64,000 bases of DNA, from NCBI RefSeq assembly GCF_947495965.1, contig NZ_CANMBB010000001.1, forward strand, positions 434,001 through 498,000, written 5' to 3'. Under the pieces are notes generated by a model. It was not told where the DNA came from. It ran no database searches and was given only the letters and a program-made list of their open reading frames with translations. The translations under genes were made by a program, and so were the position numbers. Source of the DNA: an uncultured Maribacter sp. Lineage in GTDB: Bacteria; Bacteroidota; Bacteroidia; Flavobacteriales; Flavobacteriaceae. Shown here in pieces: positions 48,601-55,683 of the stretch; within the stretch, counting starts at the first letter, position 1; each line of letters opens with the position of its first letter.

Positions 48601-48737
48601 TTAGCGATTATTCTGGTTACTATCCAGAAGTTGGTAGAAACAGTAGAGGTGGTACTAGCCAATTTAACAATGGAGTTGATGAAGGAAACTATCCTACTCC
48701 AAGAACGTATCAATTAGGTTTACAAGTTTCTTTTTAA
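45663..48737 (+). CDS. susC: SusC-like TonB-dependent outer-membrane transporter
   Basis: 1024 residues; Met3 (45669) is an equally possible start. Signal peptide to about residue 34 (SSLGLAQ), carboxypeptidase-regulatory-like domain 37-112 (LSGVVKDNTGQPLPGANVLV), TonB-box-like DEVVVIGYGSQKK, plug domain about 120-235 (ALQGRMAGVNVQ, VLKDASATAIYGSRAANGVV), then the beta-barrel ending in the C-terminal aromatic strand TYQLGLQVSF. It imports oligosaccharides produced at the surface, together with the SusD that starts 8 bp downstream. It is the only complete transporter in the window and so probably the main importer of the locus substrate. Confidence 0.97.
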   Translation: MLMKLVKFIKKKCQPRTFLLALFWIAGSSLGLAQDATLSGVVKDNTGQPLPGANVLVKGTTNGTQTDFDGNFTLNAPSNGTISVSYIGFVTQEIAINNQSSITVTLAEDASQLDEVVVIGYGSQKKSDLTGAVATVGSKDIEKYTYNDASQALQGRMAGVNVQAQGGAPGAGSVITIRGTGTFSNNGPLYVIDGMITGSMNTVNPGDIASVSVLKDASATAIYGSRAANGVVIITTKKGKKGKVSIDLDTSYGYQKAINQIDWADATQYAAIVNRANDADGVPRYPANDTEFDPNYSSNLYDDSFRTASISNTNLRVSGGGENSVYSLSLNQFDQDGVIKYSDFKRTTVRANFGLDKGKFNLQSTIGLTRTVDNPNPYFNKERNLLPTIRLRNDAGEWSADDRADRGITTAYGAFYGPGTIANELAIAALEDRTNTLNTVIGNVSGSYELFDGLTYKLNLGMESSSRNNYTFSPDEQVIYNGSNKATSELRETNTNRLNTLVEHTLNYKKSFNKHNVDVLAGFTDQKNNSRSLGIVALNAINNISVAGAFSSENLQSAPSQDITSTIQSYFGRLNYTFDDRYLLTASLRRDGSSLFKEDLRWGTFPSMAIGWNISNEPFLEDFDAVSNIKLRAGYGEIGSNNVNPYAIDPSINLFSTYILGDTQTRQSGYAVTRGVNRNIFWETTKTTNIGLEFTTLNNKLNVTMDYFIKKSEDILVDIQLPLYSGFANTIPFNRGNIENKGFEFLATYADQIGDLNFNVTANFSTLDNVVTSLGGQAPIVGGGFTSNGLRGTRTDIGQPIGSFYGYVTDGIYQTDAEATAANDQEGNPRAGDLKFKDFNGDGVDPDDRRYLGSSIPNFEYGFNLTADYKGLDLSLFFNGVAGNKILNSTIYRGYFDFNGNYLADAANAWTPTNTNTSVPRNTQVDPGFNRRMSDFYLESGAYFRLRNAQIGYTLPDNVLEKIRIPKVRLYVSATNLFTISDYSGYYPEVGRNSRGGTSQFNNGVDEGNYPTPRTYQLGLQVSF

Positions 48738-48744
48738 TAAAAAA

Positions 48745-50328
48745 ATGAGAAAAATGAAAAAAAATAAAATCACAATAAAGGGAATACTTGCAATGTTTGC
48801 ATTATTAGCCCTTAACCTAAATTGTTCCGATGATGCATTAAATCAGGACAATCCAAACATTCTTGTACCTACATCATTTTGGGGTACAGCAGAAGATGCA
48901 AATAAAGGTATTCTAGGAGCATACAGCCCTTTTATAGCCATAACTTATTATTCTAGATTTGAAATTTTCTTATCGGATTATAGAGATGATGTTGTGAATG
49001 GTTTTAATTCTTCTGACAGAACTGCTGCAGGAGCATTTAATGCTACCGCAGATCGTAATGCACCAAAATGGATGTGGGAAGCACAATTTAGAGGTGTTTC
49101 TAGAGCTAATGATGTTCTTTTTAACGTTCCAAATATAGAAATGGATGCAACTGAAAAAGAAAATATTCTTGGAGAAGCATATTTTATTAGAGCATTTAAC
49201 TATTTTAATCTTTTAAATAATTTTTTAAATGTACCTCTAATTACAGTTCCTTTTGATCAAATGGAGGCTCCAGATTTAATACCACAAGCACCTCCGGCAG
49301 ATGTTTGGACATTAATTGAAGAAGATTTAAAGAAAGCACAAACAATGCTTCCAGACTCGTGGTCAGCAAGCCAAACAGGTAGAGCAAGAGCTAAGGCTGC
49401 TACTGGTTTATTAGGTAAAGTTTACTTATACCAAGGTAAATACGGCCCTGCTAAAACGGAGTTCGCAAAAATTATGGACGGTAGCTTTGAGTTAATGGAT
49501 GATTATGCTGCTAACTTTTCTGAAGAATTTGAAAATAACAAAGAATCTCTTTTTGAAATTCAACTTATTTCTGATGGTCAACAAGGTTGGGGAGCAGATA
49601 ATGCAAATAGTGGTTCTGGTTCTGCTTTCCAAGCAGATTTAGCTCCTGTAGGTTATACAAACCAAAACACTATGAGAGTTAATCAGTGGGCATTAGATTT
49701 ATTTTTAGATGAGCAAACTATTAACGGAGAAATTGATCCTAGAACCTACACAACCTTTTTCTGGAATACAAATGAAACTACAGAGTACGAAGGAAAAACA
49801 TTAGCTTCTAGAACTTACCTTAACACATCGTATGCAGATGCCTTTGATGCTGCTGGTACAAACATATTTGGTAATAAATATGCCGATTGGGAATTTAATG
49901 GTAAAGAAGAGTCTAGAGATGGCGGATGGCATAGCTCTGGAAACAACTTAAGAATATTAAGATATGCAGATATTCTTTTAATGTTTGCTGAAGCTGACGT
50001 AATGGCTAATGGTGGCAACTCTACGCAAGAAGCAGTAGACGCTGTAAACGAAGTAAGAAGAAGAGTAGACATGCCAGAATTTACAACAGTTACAATGCAA
50101 GACATTGAAGATGAACGTGTAAAAGAATTAACTTTTGAAAGAACACGTTACTTTGATCTTTTAAGATGGGATAGAGTAAAATCTAGAATTGTTGATAACC
50201 CAGATTTAAAATCTGAAAGCGGCGGAACTAGTTCTTACAAACCAGGAAGAGAATATTTAGCTATTCCTCTTTCAGAATTAGATGGTAACAATAATGACGA
50301 AGGGTTTAAGCAAAATCCAGGTTACTAA
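48745..50328 (+). CDS. susD: SusD-like surface glycan-binding lipoprotein
   Basis: A 527-residue lipoprotein with Cys27 followed by SDD, acidic residues typical of surface-exported Bacteroidota lipoproteins. The alternative Met4 (48754) changes only the n-region. The SusD signature is visible: GEAYFIRAFNYFNLLNNF in the TPR-like helices, RARAKAATGLLGKVYLYQGKY, and ILRYADILLMFAEADVMANG and ELTFERTRYFDLLRWDR near the C-terminus. It caps the SusC barrel and selects oligosaccharides. It is followed by its own terminator, so SusC and SusD form a two-gene unit. Confidence 0.97.
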   Translation: MRKMKKNKITIKGILAMFALLALNLNCSDDALNQDNPNILVPTSFWGTAEDANKGILGAYSPFIAITYYSRFEIFLSDYRDDVVNGFNSSDRTAAGAFNATADRNAPKWMWEAQFRGVSRANDVLFNVPNIEMDATEKENILGEAYFIRAFNYFNLLNNFLNVPLITVPFDQMEAPDLIPQAPPADVWTLIEEDLKKAQTMLPDSWSASQTGRARAKAATGLLGKVYLYQGKYGPAKTEFAKIMDGSFELMDDYAANFSEEFENNKESLFEIQLISDGQQGWGADNANSGSGSAFQADLAPVGYTNQNTMRVNQWALDLFLDEQTINGEIDPRTYTTFFWNTNETTEYEGKTLASRTYLNTSYADAFDAAGTNIFGNKYADWEFNGKEESRDGGWHSSGNNLRILRYADILLMFAEADVMANGGNSTQEAVDAVNEVRRRVDMPEFTTVTMQDIEDERVKELTFERTRYFDLLRWDRVKSRIVDNPDLKSESGGTSSYKPGREYLAIPLSELDGNNNDEGFKQNPGY

Positions 50329-50353
50329 TAATCGAGAGTTAGTAATTTTAAAG

Positions 50354-50382
50354 GGAACCGTTTTATAGCGGTTCCTTTTTAA
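50354..50382 (+). terminator. Rho-independent terminator after susD
   Basis: GGAACCG (50354-50360) pairs with CGGTTCC (50369-50375), followed by five T residues, 26 bp after the susD stop. Confidence 0.85.
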
Positions 50383-50400
50383 TTATATTTATATTTAACT

Positions 50401-53400
50401 ATGAAAAAGATAATTACACCTTTTATTATTTTATTTATAGTTTTTTCTTGCACTAAAGAAAGCACTATAGATAAGAAATTTATAGCGCTAGACAATACTA
50501 AATCTGGTGTAAATTTTTCTAATAATATAATAGAGAATGATACTTTAAACTACTTCTCTTTTCCATATTTATACCTCGGAGCTGGAGTATCTGTTGGAGA
50601 TATTAATAATGACGGATTATCCGATATTTACTTTACAGGTAACCTTACCCCAAATAAATTATATCTTAATAAAGGAAATTTACAGTTTGAAGACATTACA
50701 GAAAAAGCTGGTATTACGGGAGATAATAGATGGTATTCTGGAACCACAATGGCCGATGTAAATAATGATGGTTTTTTAGATATTTATTTAAGCGTTTCTG
50801 GTAAGTTTAACACCACAGCAAACCAACTGTTTATTAATAACGGGGACAATACTTTTACAGAAAAAGCAGCCGAATACGGTATTGCCGATGAAAGTATTTC
50901 TATACAATCTACTTTCTTTGATTATGATAATGACGGTCTTTTAGATCTGTTTGTTGCTAATTACCCTAACGTTTTAGTTAGCATGGGTAATCAATATTAC
51001 AAAAACAAAATGGATCTTAATGCTCATAAGGATTCTGGGCATTTATATAAAAATAACGGAGACGGAACCTTCTCCGATGTTACTGAAAAATCTGGATTAC
51101 AAAATTTCGGATTAACACTAGGTATAGTTGCATCAGACTTTAATAATGATGGTCATAAGGATTTATATTTAAGTAATGATTTTAATGTGCCAGACTATTT
51201 ATACCAAAACAATGGCGATGGTACTTTTACCGAAATTTCAAAAAAAGCAGCAAAGCATACCTCCATGTTTGGGATGGGCTTAGATGTAAATGATTTTAAC
51301 AATGACGCTCTAGCAGACATACTTCAAGTAGATATGACGCCTTCAGATTATAAGCGCTCTAAAACCAATATGGCTAGTATGAGTCCTGAAACATTTTATG
51401 AGTCAGTTGCTTTGGGTTTTAATCACCAATACATGCAAAATTCTTTGCAATTAAACAACGGCATTTCTAGCAATAACACTCCTATTTTCAGTGAGCTTTC
51501 TAGATTTTCTAACATGTCTAACACAGACTGGAGCTGGGGAGCCTTATTCGCAGATTTTGATAATGATGGATGGAAAGATGTTTTTATATCTAACGGTGTA
51601 AAAAGAGATGTAAATAATAACGATGTAAACGTAAAATACAAGTCTGAAAACTTCTTTGGAGAAAACAAGAACAAAGACTTTAGATTAATGCCTAGTACTC
51701 CTATTGGCAACTTTGCTTTTGCTAATAATAAAAATCTTTCTTTCTCTAACGTAAGTAAAGAATGGGGATTAGATACACCAGGATTTTCTAATGGTTTTGC
51801 ATATGCAGATTTAGATTTAGATGGTGATTTAGATTTAATTATAAATAATTTAGATACCCCAGCATCTATCTATGAAAATAAAAATAGTAGTACTAGTAAT
51901 TATTTAAGAATACAACTACAGGGAACAAAAAATAATCCATTTGCTTTAGGTGCAAAAGTCATTATTAATGAAAGTAGAACAAAACAAAGTCAAGAATTAA
52001 CTCTAACAAGAGGATATCAATCTAGTGTAGAACCTATACTACATTTTGGATTAGGGGAGTCCAAAGAAAAAAACAAAATCAAAGTTATTTGGCCCAATGG
52101 AAAAATACAAGTTGTTAAAAATGTAAACCCCAATCAGCTTCTTAAAATAAAATATGACTCTCTACATGTTCGGGAAGAAACATCCATAAAAGAGAATCAT
52201 GATTTTGTAAATATATCTTCCAAAATAACCCCGTTATTTAACCATACGGAAGACGTGTATAATGATTTTAAAACGGAACCTTTATTACCACATAGATATT
52301 CACAACTTGGTGCAAAAATTGCAGTAGGAGATGTAAATTTAGACGGATTAGAAGATTTTTTTATTGGGAATGCCAAGGGGAGTTCTGGTGCTATGTATAT
52401 TCAAAATAAAAATGGAGAATTTACATTAGAAACTGGTCCTTGGGAACAAGACTCACAATATGAAGATACTGGTGTTTTACTTTTTGATGCCGATAATGAT
52501 AAAGATTTAGATTTATATGTTGTAAATGGCGGTAACCATAACAATACCAAACAAAGTTACTATCAAGATAGGCTTTATATAAACACTCCTTCTGGTTTTA
52601 TAAAAAGTACTAAAACACTACCCGAAATTACAGCTAGCGGACAAGAAGTTATTAGTGCAGATTATGATAATGATGGAGATTTAGATTTATTTATTGGAGG
52701 AAGAATTACGCCTGGAAAATATCCATTCCCTGCAGAAAGTTATATTTTAAGAAATGATGGAGGAAAAGATTTAGACATAAAGTACACTAATGTAACTAAC
52801 AAAGTAGCTCCCGAGCTTTCTGAAGCAGGAATGATTACTTCTGCCATTTGGGACGATTTTAATAACGATACTAAAATTGATTTAATAGTAACTGGAGAGT
52901 GGATGCCAATTAGGTTCTTTAAAAACAATGGAGAAACTTTTAGCGAAGTAAGCAATCAATTAGGATTTTCTAACCAAAAAGGTTGGTGGTATAGCTTACA
53001 AAAGGTAGATATTGATGCCGATGGCGATATGGATTATTTAGCTGGCAACTTAGGATTAAATTACAAGTATAAGGCTAGCAAAAAAGCTCCTTTTGAAGTA
53101 TTTGCCAATGATTTTGATGAAAATGGTAGTATGGATATTGTTTTAAGTTATAAAAAATACGGCACACAACTTCCTTTACGCGGTAGAGAATGCTCTTCAC
53201 AACAGGTTCCTGCTATTAAAAAAAGATTCGAAACTTTTGAATCTTTTGCGAATGCAGATTTAAATGATATTTATGGAGAAAAAATGCTAAACTCCTCTTT
53301 ACACTATCAAGCCCAGACCTTTGCGCACCAATGGATAGAAAATTTAGGAGACGGCACTTATAAAACTCATAAACTTCCAAATAGAGCACAAACTTCTTCT

Positions 53401-53685
53401 ATAAATAAATTTCATATTTTTGACTATAACGGAGATAAATACCCCGATGTTCTATTGGCTGGTAATTTATATCAATCCGAAGTGGAAACCCCCCGTAATG
53501 ATGCTAGTATAGGATTAATTCTTATAGGAAATGCAAATGGCTATACCATTGTAAATCCTACAGAAAGTAATTTGTTTTTAGATGGTGATATTAGAGACTT
53601 ATCTAAAATTAAATTACATAATCAGGAGAAAGCTTTTTTAGTTGCCAAAAACAATGAAAAGTTACTCTTATTAAAACATAATTAA
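50401..53685 (+). CDS. VCBS/FG-GAP repeat lipoprotein with UnbV/ASPIC domain
   Basis: A 1094-residue lipoprotein (Cys17). About thirteen calcium-binding-type DxDxDGxxD motifs are spread over it (DINNDGLSDIY, DVNNDGFLDIY, DYDNDGLLDLF, DFDNDGWKDVF, DLDLDGDLDLI, DYDNDGDLDLF, DIDADGDMDYL and others), indicating FG-GAP/VCBS propellers. An ASPIC/UnbV domain lies about residues 515-590 (RGYQSSVEPILHFGLG, VIWPNGKIQVVKNV), between an N-terminal and a C-terminal propeller. Proteins of this size and architecture often follow SusCD pairs in marine Bacteroidota. Their role is not established; glycan binding or an auxiliary part of the surface complex is a guess. It starts 18 bp after the susD terminator, so readthrough or a compact promoter must drive it. 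Confidence 0.9.
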   Translation: MKKIITPFIILFIVFSCTKESTIDKKFIALDNTKSGVNFSNNIIENDTLNYFSFPYLYLGAGVSVGDINNDGLSDIYFTGNLTPNKLYLNKGNLQFEDITEKAGITGDNRWYSGTTMADVNNDGFLDIYLSVSGKFNTTANQLFINNGDNTFTEKAAEYGIADESISIQSTFFDYDNDGLLDLFVANYPNVLVSMGNQYYKNKMDLNAHKDSGHLYKNNGDGTFSDVTEKSGLQNFGLTLGIVASDFNNDGHKDLYLSNDFNVPDYLYQNNGDGTFTEISKKAAKHTSMFGMGLDVNDFNNDALADILQVDMTPSDYKRSKTNMASMSPETFYESVALGFNHQYMQNSLQLNNGISSNNTPIFSELSRFSNMSNTDWSWGALFADFDNDGWKDVFISNGVKRDVNNNDVNVKYKSENFFGENKNKDFRLMPSTPIGNFAFANNKNLSFSNVSKEWGLDTPGFSNGFAYADLDLDGDLDLIINNLDTPASIYENKNSSTSNYLRIQLQGTKNNPFALGAKVIINESRTKQSQELTLTRGYQSSVEPILHFGLGESKEKNKIKVIWPNGKIQVVKNVNPNQLLKIKYDSLHVREETSIKENHDFVNISSKITPLFNHTEDVYNDFKTEPLLPHRYSQLGAKIAVGDVNLDGLEDFFIGNAKGSSGAMYIQNKNGEFTLETGPWEQDSQYEDTGVLLFDADNDKDLDLYVVNGGNHNNTKQSYYQDRLYINTPSGFIKSTKTLPEITASGQEVISADYDNDGDLDLFIGGRITPGKYPFPAESYILRNDGGKDLDIKYTNVTNKVAPELSEAGMITSAIWDDFNNDTKIDLIVTGEWMPIRFFKNNGETFSEVSNQLGFSNQKGWWYSLQKVDIDADGDMDYLAGNLGLNYKYKASKKAPFEVFANDFDENGSMDIVLSYKKYGTQLPLRGRECSSQQVPAIKKRFETFESFANADLNDIYGEKMLNSSLHYQAQTFAHQWIENLGDGTYKTHKLPNRAQTSSINKFHIFDYNGDKYPDVLLAGNLYQSEVETPRNDASIGLILIGNANGYTIVNPTESNLFLDGDIRDLSKIKLHNQEKAFLVAKNNEKLLLLKHN

Positions 53686-53724
53686 TTTTTTAACCAAATA
53701 TTAAAAAAAAGATACATTATTACA

Positions 53725-53742
53725 TAAATTTGTATGATGTCT
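53725..53742 (+). promoter_or_regulatory. gntR promoter with overlapping TTGTATG half-site
   Basis: TAAATTTG (53725-53732) is a perfect -7 element 40 bp before the start. AATTTGTATG (53727-53736) overlaps it and is the reverse complement of CATACAAATT at 45631-45640 before susC. Over 14 bases the two sites match except for one position. This arrangement suggests autorepression. Confidence 0.6.
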
Positions 53743-53771
53743 TATAAATTTATATTTTAATAACAAAAAAA

Positions 53772-54503
53772 ATGTTTTCACCAATAGGAAATTCAAAGTC
53801 ATTATCACAACAAATTGAAGAGGAGATTACTGTTGCTATACGTAAGGGACAATACCTACCGGGCCAAAAAATACCAACAGAAAAAGAACTTTGCGAAATA
53901 TTTAAAGTTAGTAGAACTGCAGTAAGAGAAGCTATAAAAACCATGGCTGCTCGCGGTATTATTGTTGTAAAAAAAGGAAGTGGCGCATATGTTTCTGAAG
54001 TTAGTATTCAAAATGTTTCTGAAAGTTTAAATATGTTTTTTGAACTTTCTTCTAACAAAGATTTAATCTTACAAACTATTAAAACTAGACAATTAATAGA
54101 GCCTATTATAGCTTCTGAAGCTGCAAAATATAGAACTAAAAAACATATTACATTACTTCAAAAGAATCTTGAAGACATAAAAAAATGTGATTTATTAGAT
54201 TCTAAAACAGAGGCAGAGTTAGATAATGCATTCCACAAAATACTTGTATCCATACCACAGAATAATATTTTAGAGCTTTTACTTAGTCCCATCTTTAATC
54301 TTATGCCAAAATTTAAAGAAAGTGTTTTTGCAAAACCTACAGATGGAGATTTACTTAAAGAAAAAGAAAAAATGATAATTCATCATACTAACATCTTAAA
54401 TGCCATTATAGATCAAGATGGAGATTTAGCATCAAAATCTATGAAAAACCATTTAGCAACTACCCATGCTAATTATATTAAATCACAAGAACTGAAAAAA
54501 TGA
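53772..54503 (+). CDS. FadR-subfamily GntR transcriptional regulator
   Basis: 243 residues. An N-terminal winged helix (about 8-75) contains GQYLPGQKIPTEKELCEIF, VSRTAVREAIKTM and KGSGAYVSE, the GntR signature. The all-helical C-terminal FCD domain (about 95-235) has LIEPIIASEAA, ELDNAFHKIL and HHTNIL, whose Asp/His residues usually bind a metal and a small acid effector. FadR-type regulators beside sugar-acid dehydratases typically respond to the sugar acid, so galactonate or 2-keto-3-deoxygalactonate is the likely signal. The TGA stop overlaps the ATG of dgoD by 4 bp (ATGA), so regulator and enzyme are translationally coupled. It is the only DNA-binding protein in the window. Confidence 0.93.
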   Translation: MFSPIGNSKSLSQQIEEEITVAIRKGQYLPGQKIPTEKELCEIFKVSRTAVREAIKTMAARGIIVVKKGSGAYVSEVSIQNVSESLNMFFELSSNKDLILQTIKTRQLIEPIIASEAAKYRTKKHITLLQKNLEDIKKCDLLDSKTEAELDNAFHKILVSIPQNNILELLLSPIFNLMPKFKESVFAKPTDGDLLKEKEKMIIHHTNILNAIIDQDGDLASKSMKNHLATTHANYIKSQELKK

Positions 54504-55657
54504 AAGACCTAAATATTGAAAAAATAGAACTCTTTAAAGTTCCTCCTAGATGGTTATTCCTAAAAATAACCACCAAATGTGGTATTATAGGCTGGGGAGA
54601 ACCGGTTGTAGAAGGCAAAGCAGACACTGTAGCTGCTTGCATTAAAGAACTAGAACAATATATAATTGGCAAAGATGCAAGTGCAATAGAAGATATATGG
54701 CAAATACTTTATAGAGGTGGTTTTTATAGAGGTGGTCCTATTTTAATGAGTGCCATATCTGGTATAGATCAAGCTTTATGGGACATTAAAGGAAAACACT
54801 TAAATGTTCCTGTTCATCAGTTATTAGGAGGTGCTGTTCGTAATAAAATGAAAATGTATTGTTGGATTGGGGGGGACAATCCTGATGTTATCTTAGAACA
54901 AGCACAAGAAAAAGTAAATGCTGGGTATAAAGCTGTTAAAATGAATGCCACTGGCGGCATGGAATGGGTATCCTCATTAAAAGACATAAAAACAGTTGCC
55001 AATAACATTAAATTATTAAGAGAAGAATTTGGGTATGATTTAGATATAGGTTTAGATTTTCATGGTAGAGTGCATAAGCCTATGGTAAAAAAACTAATTT
55101 CTGAGTTAGAACCATACGAACCTATGTTTATAGAAGAGCCTGTTTTAAGCGAAAACAATGACGCCTTAAAACATATATATTCTTATACCAACATCCCTAT
55201 TGCAACTGGAGAGCGCATGTTTTCTCGATGGGATTTTAAAGATATTTTACACCAAGGTGTTGTAGATATAATTCAGCCAGACTTAAGCCATGCTGGTGGT
55301 ATTTCTGAGGTAAGACGTATTGCTGCAATGGCAGAAGCTTATGATATTACTCTTGCTCCACACTGCCCATTAGGACCTATTTCTTTAGCATCTGCATTAC
55401 AAGTAGACTTTGTATCTGCCAACGCTATTATTCAAGAAAGTAGTTTAGGCATTCATTACAACCAAGGTTGTGACCTTCTAGATTATATGGAAAATCCTGA
55501 GATTTTTAATTTAGAAGATGGATATATTAAACTATTAGAAAAACCTGGATTAGGAGTAAGTATTAATGAAGAAAAGCTCAGAGAAGGTAATAAAATAGGC
55601 CATAATTGGTCTAATCCTATTTGGCGTAACAAAGATGGTAATTTCTCAGAATGGTAA
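54500..55657 (+). CDS. dgoD: D-galactonate dehydratase
   Basis: A 385-residue cytoplasmic enolase-superfamily protein. It matches E. coli DgoD along its full length as I remember it: PPRWLFLKI, FYRGGPILMSAISGIDQALWDIKGK, GLDFHGR, MFIEEPVL, GERMFSRWDFK, QPDLSHAGGISE, LAPHCPLGP and the C-terminal NPIWR..DG..SEW. The Glu/Asp metal ligands and both catalytic His (in FHGR and APHCP) are present. It converts D-galactonate to 2-keto-3-deoxy-D-galactonate. This implies that the sugar released by the locus is D-galactose oxidised through galactonolactone, or an anhydrogalactose route converging on the same product. The upstream dehydrogenase and downstream kinase and aldolase are not in the window. 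Confidence 0.95.
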   Translation: MKDLNIEKIELFKVPPRWLFLKITTKCGIIGWGEPVVEGKADTVAACIKELEQYIIGKDASAIEDIWQILYRGGFYRGGPILMSAISGIDQALWDIKGKHLNVPVHQLLGGAVRNKMKMYCWIGGDNPDVILEQAQEKVNAGYKAVKMNATGGMEWVSSLKDIKTVANNIKLLREEFGYDLDIGLDFHGRVHKPMVKKLISELEPYEPMFIEEPVLSENNDALKHIYSYTNIPIATGERMFSRWDFKDILHQGVVDIIQPDLSHAGGISEVRRIAAMAEAYDITLAPHCPLGPISLASALQVDFVSANAIIQESSLGIHYNQGCDLLDYMENPEIFNLEDGYIKLLEKPGLGVSINEEKLREGNKIGHNWSNPIWRNKDGNFSEW

Positions 55658-55683
55658 TCTTACCAGTAAAATAAAAAATTAAA

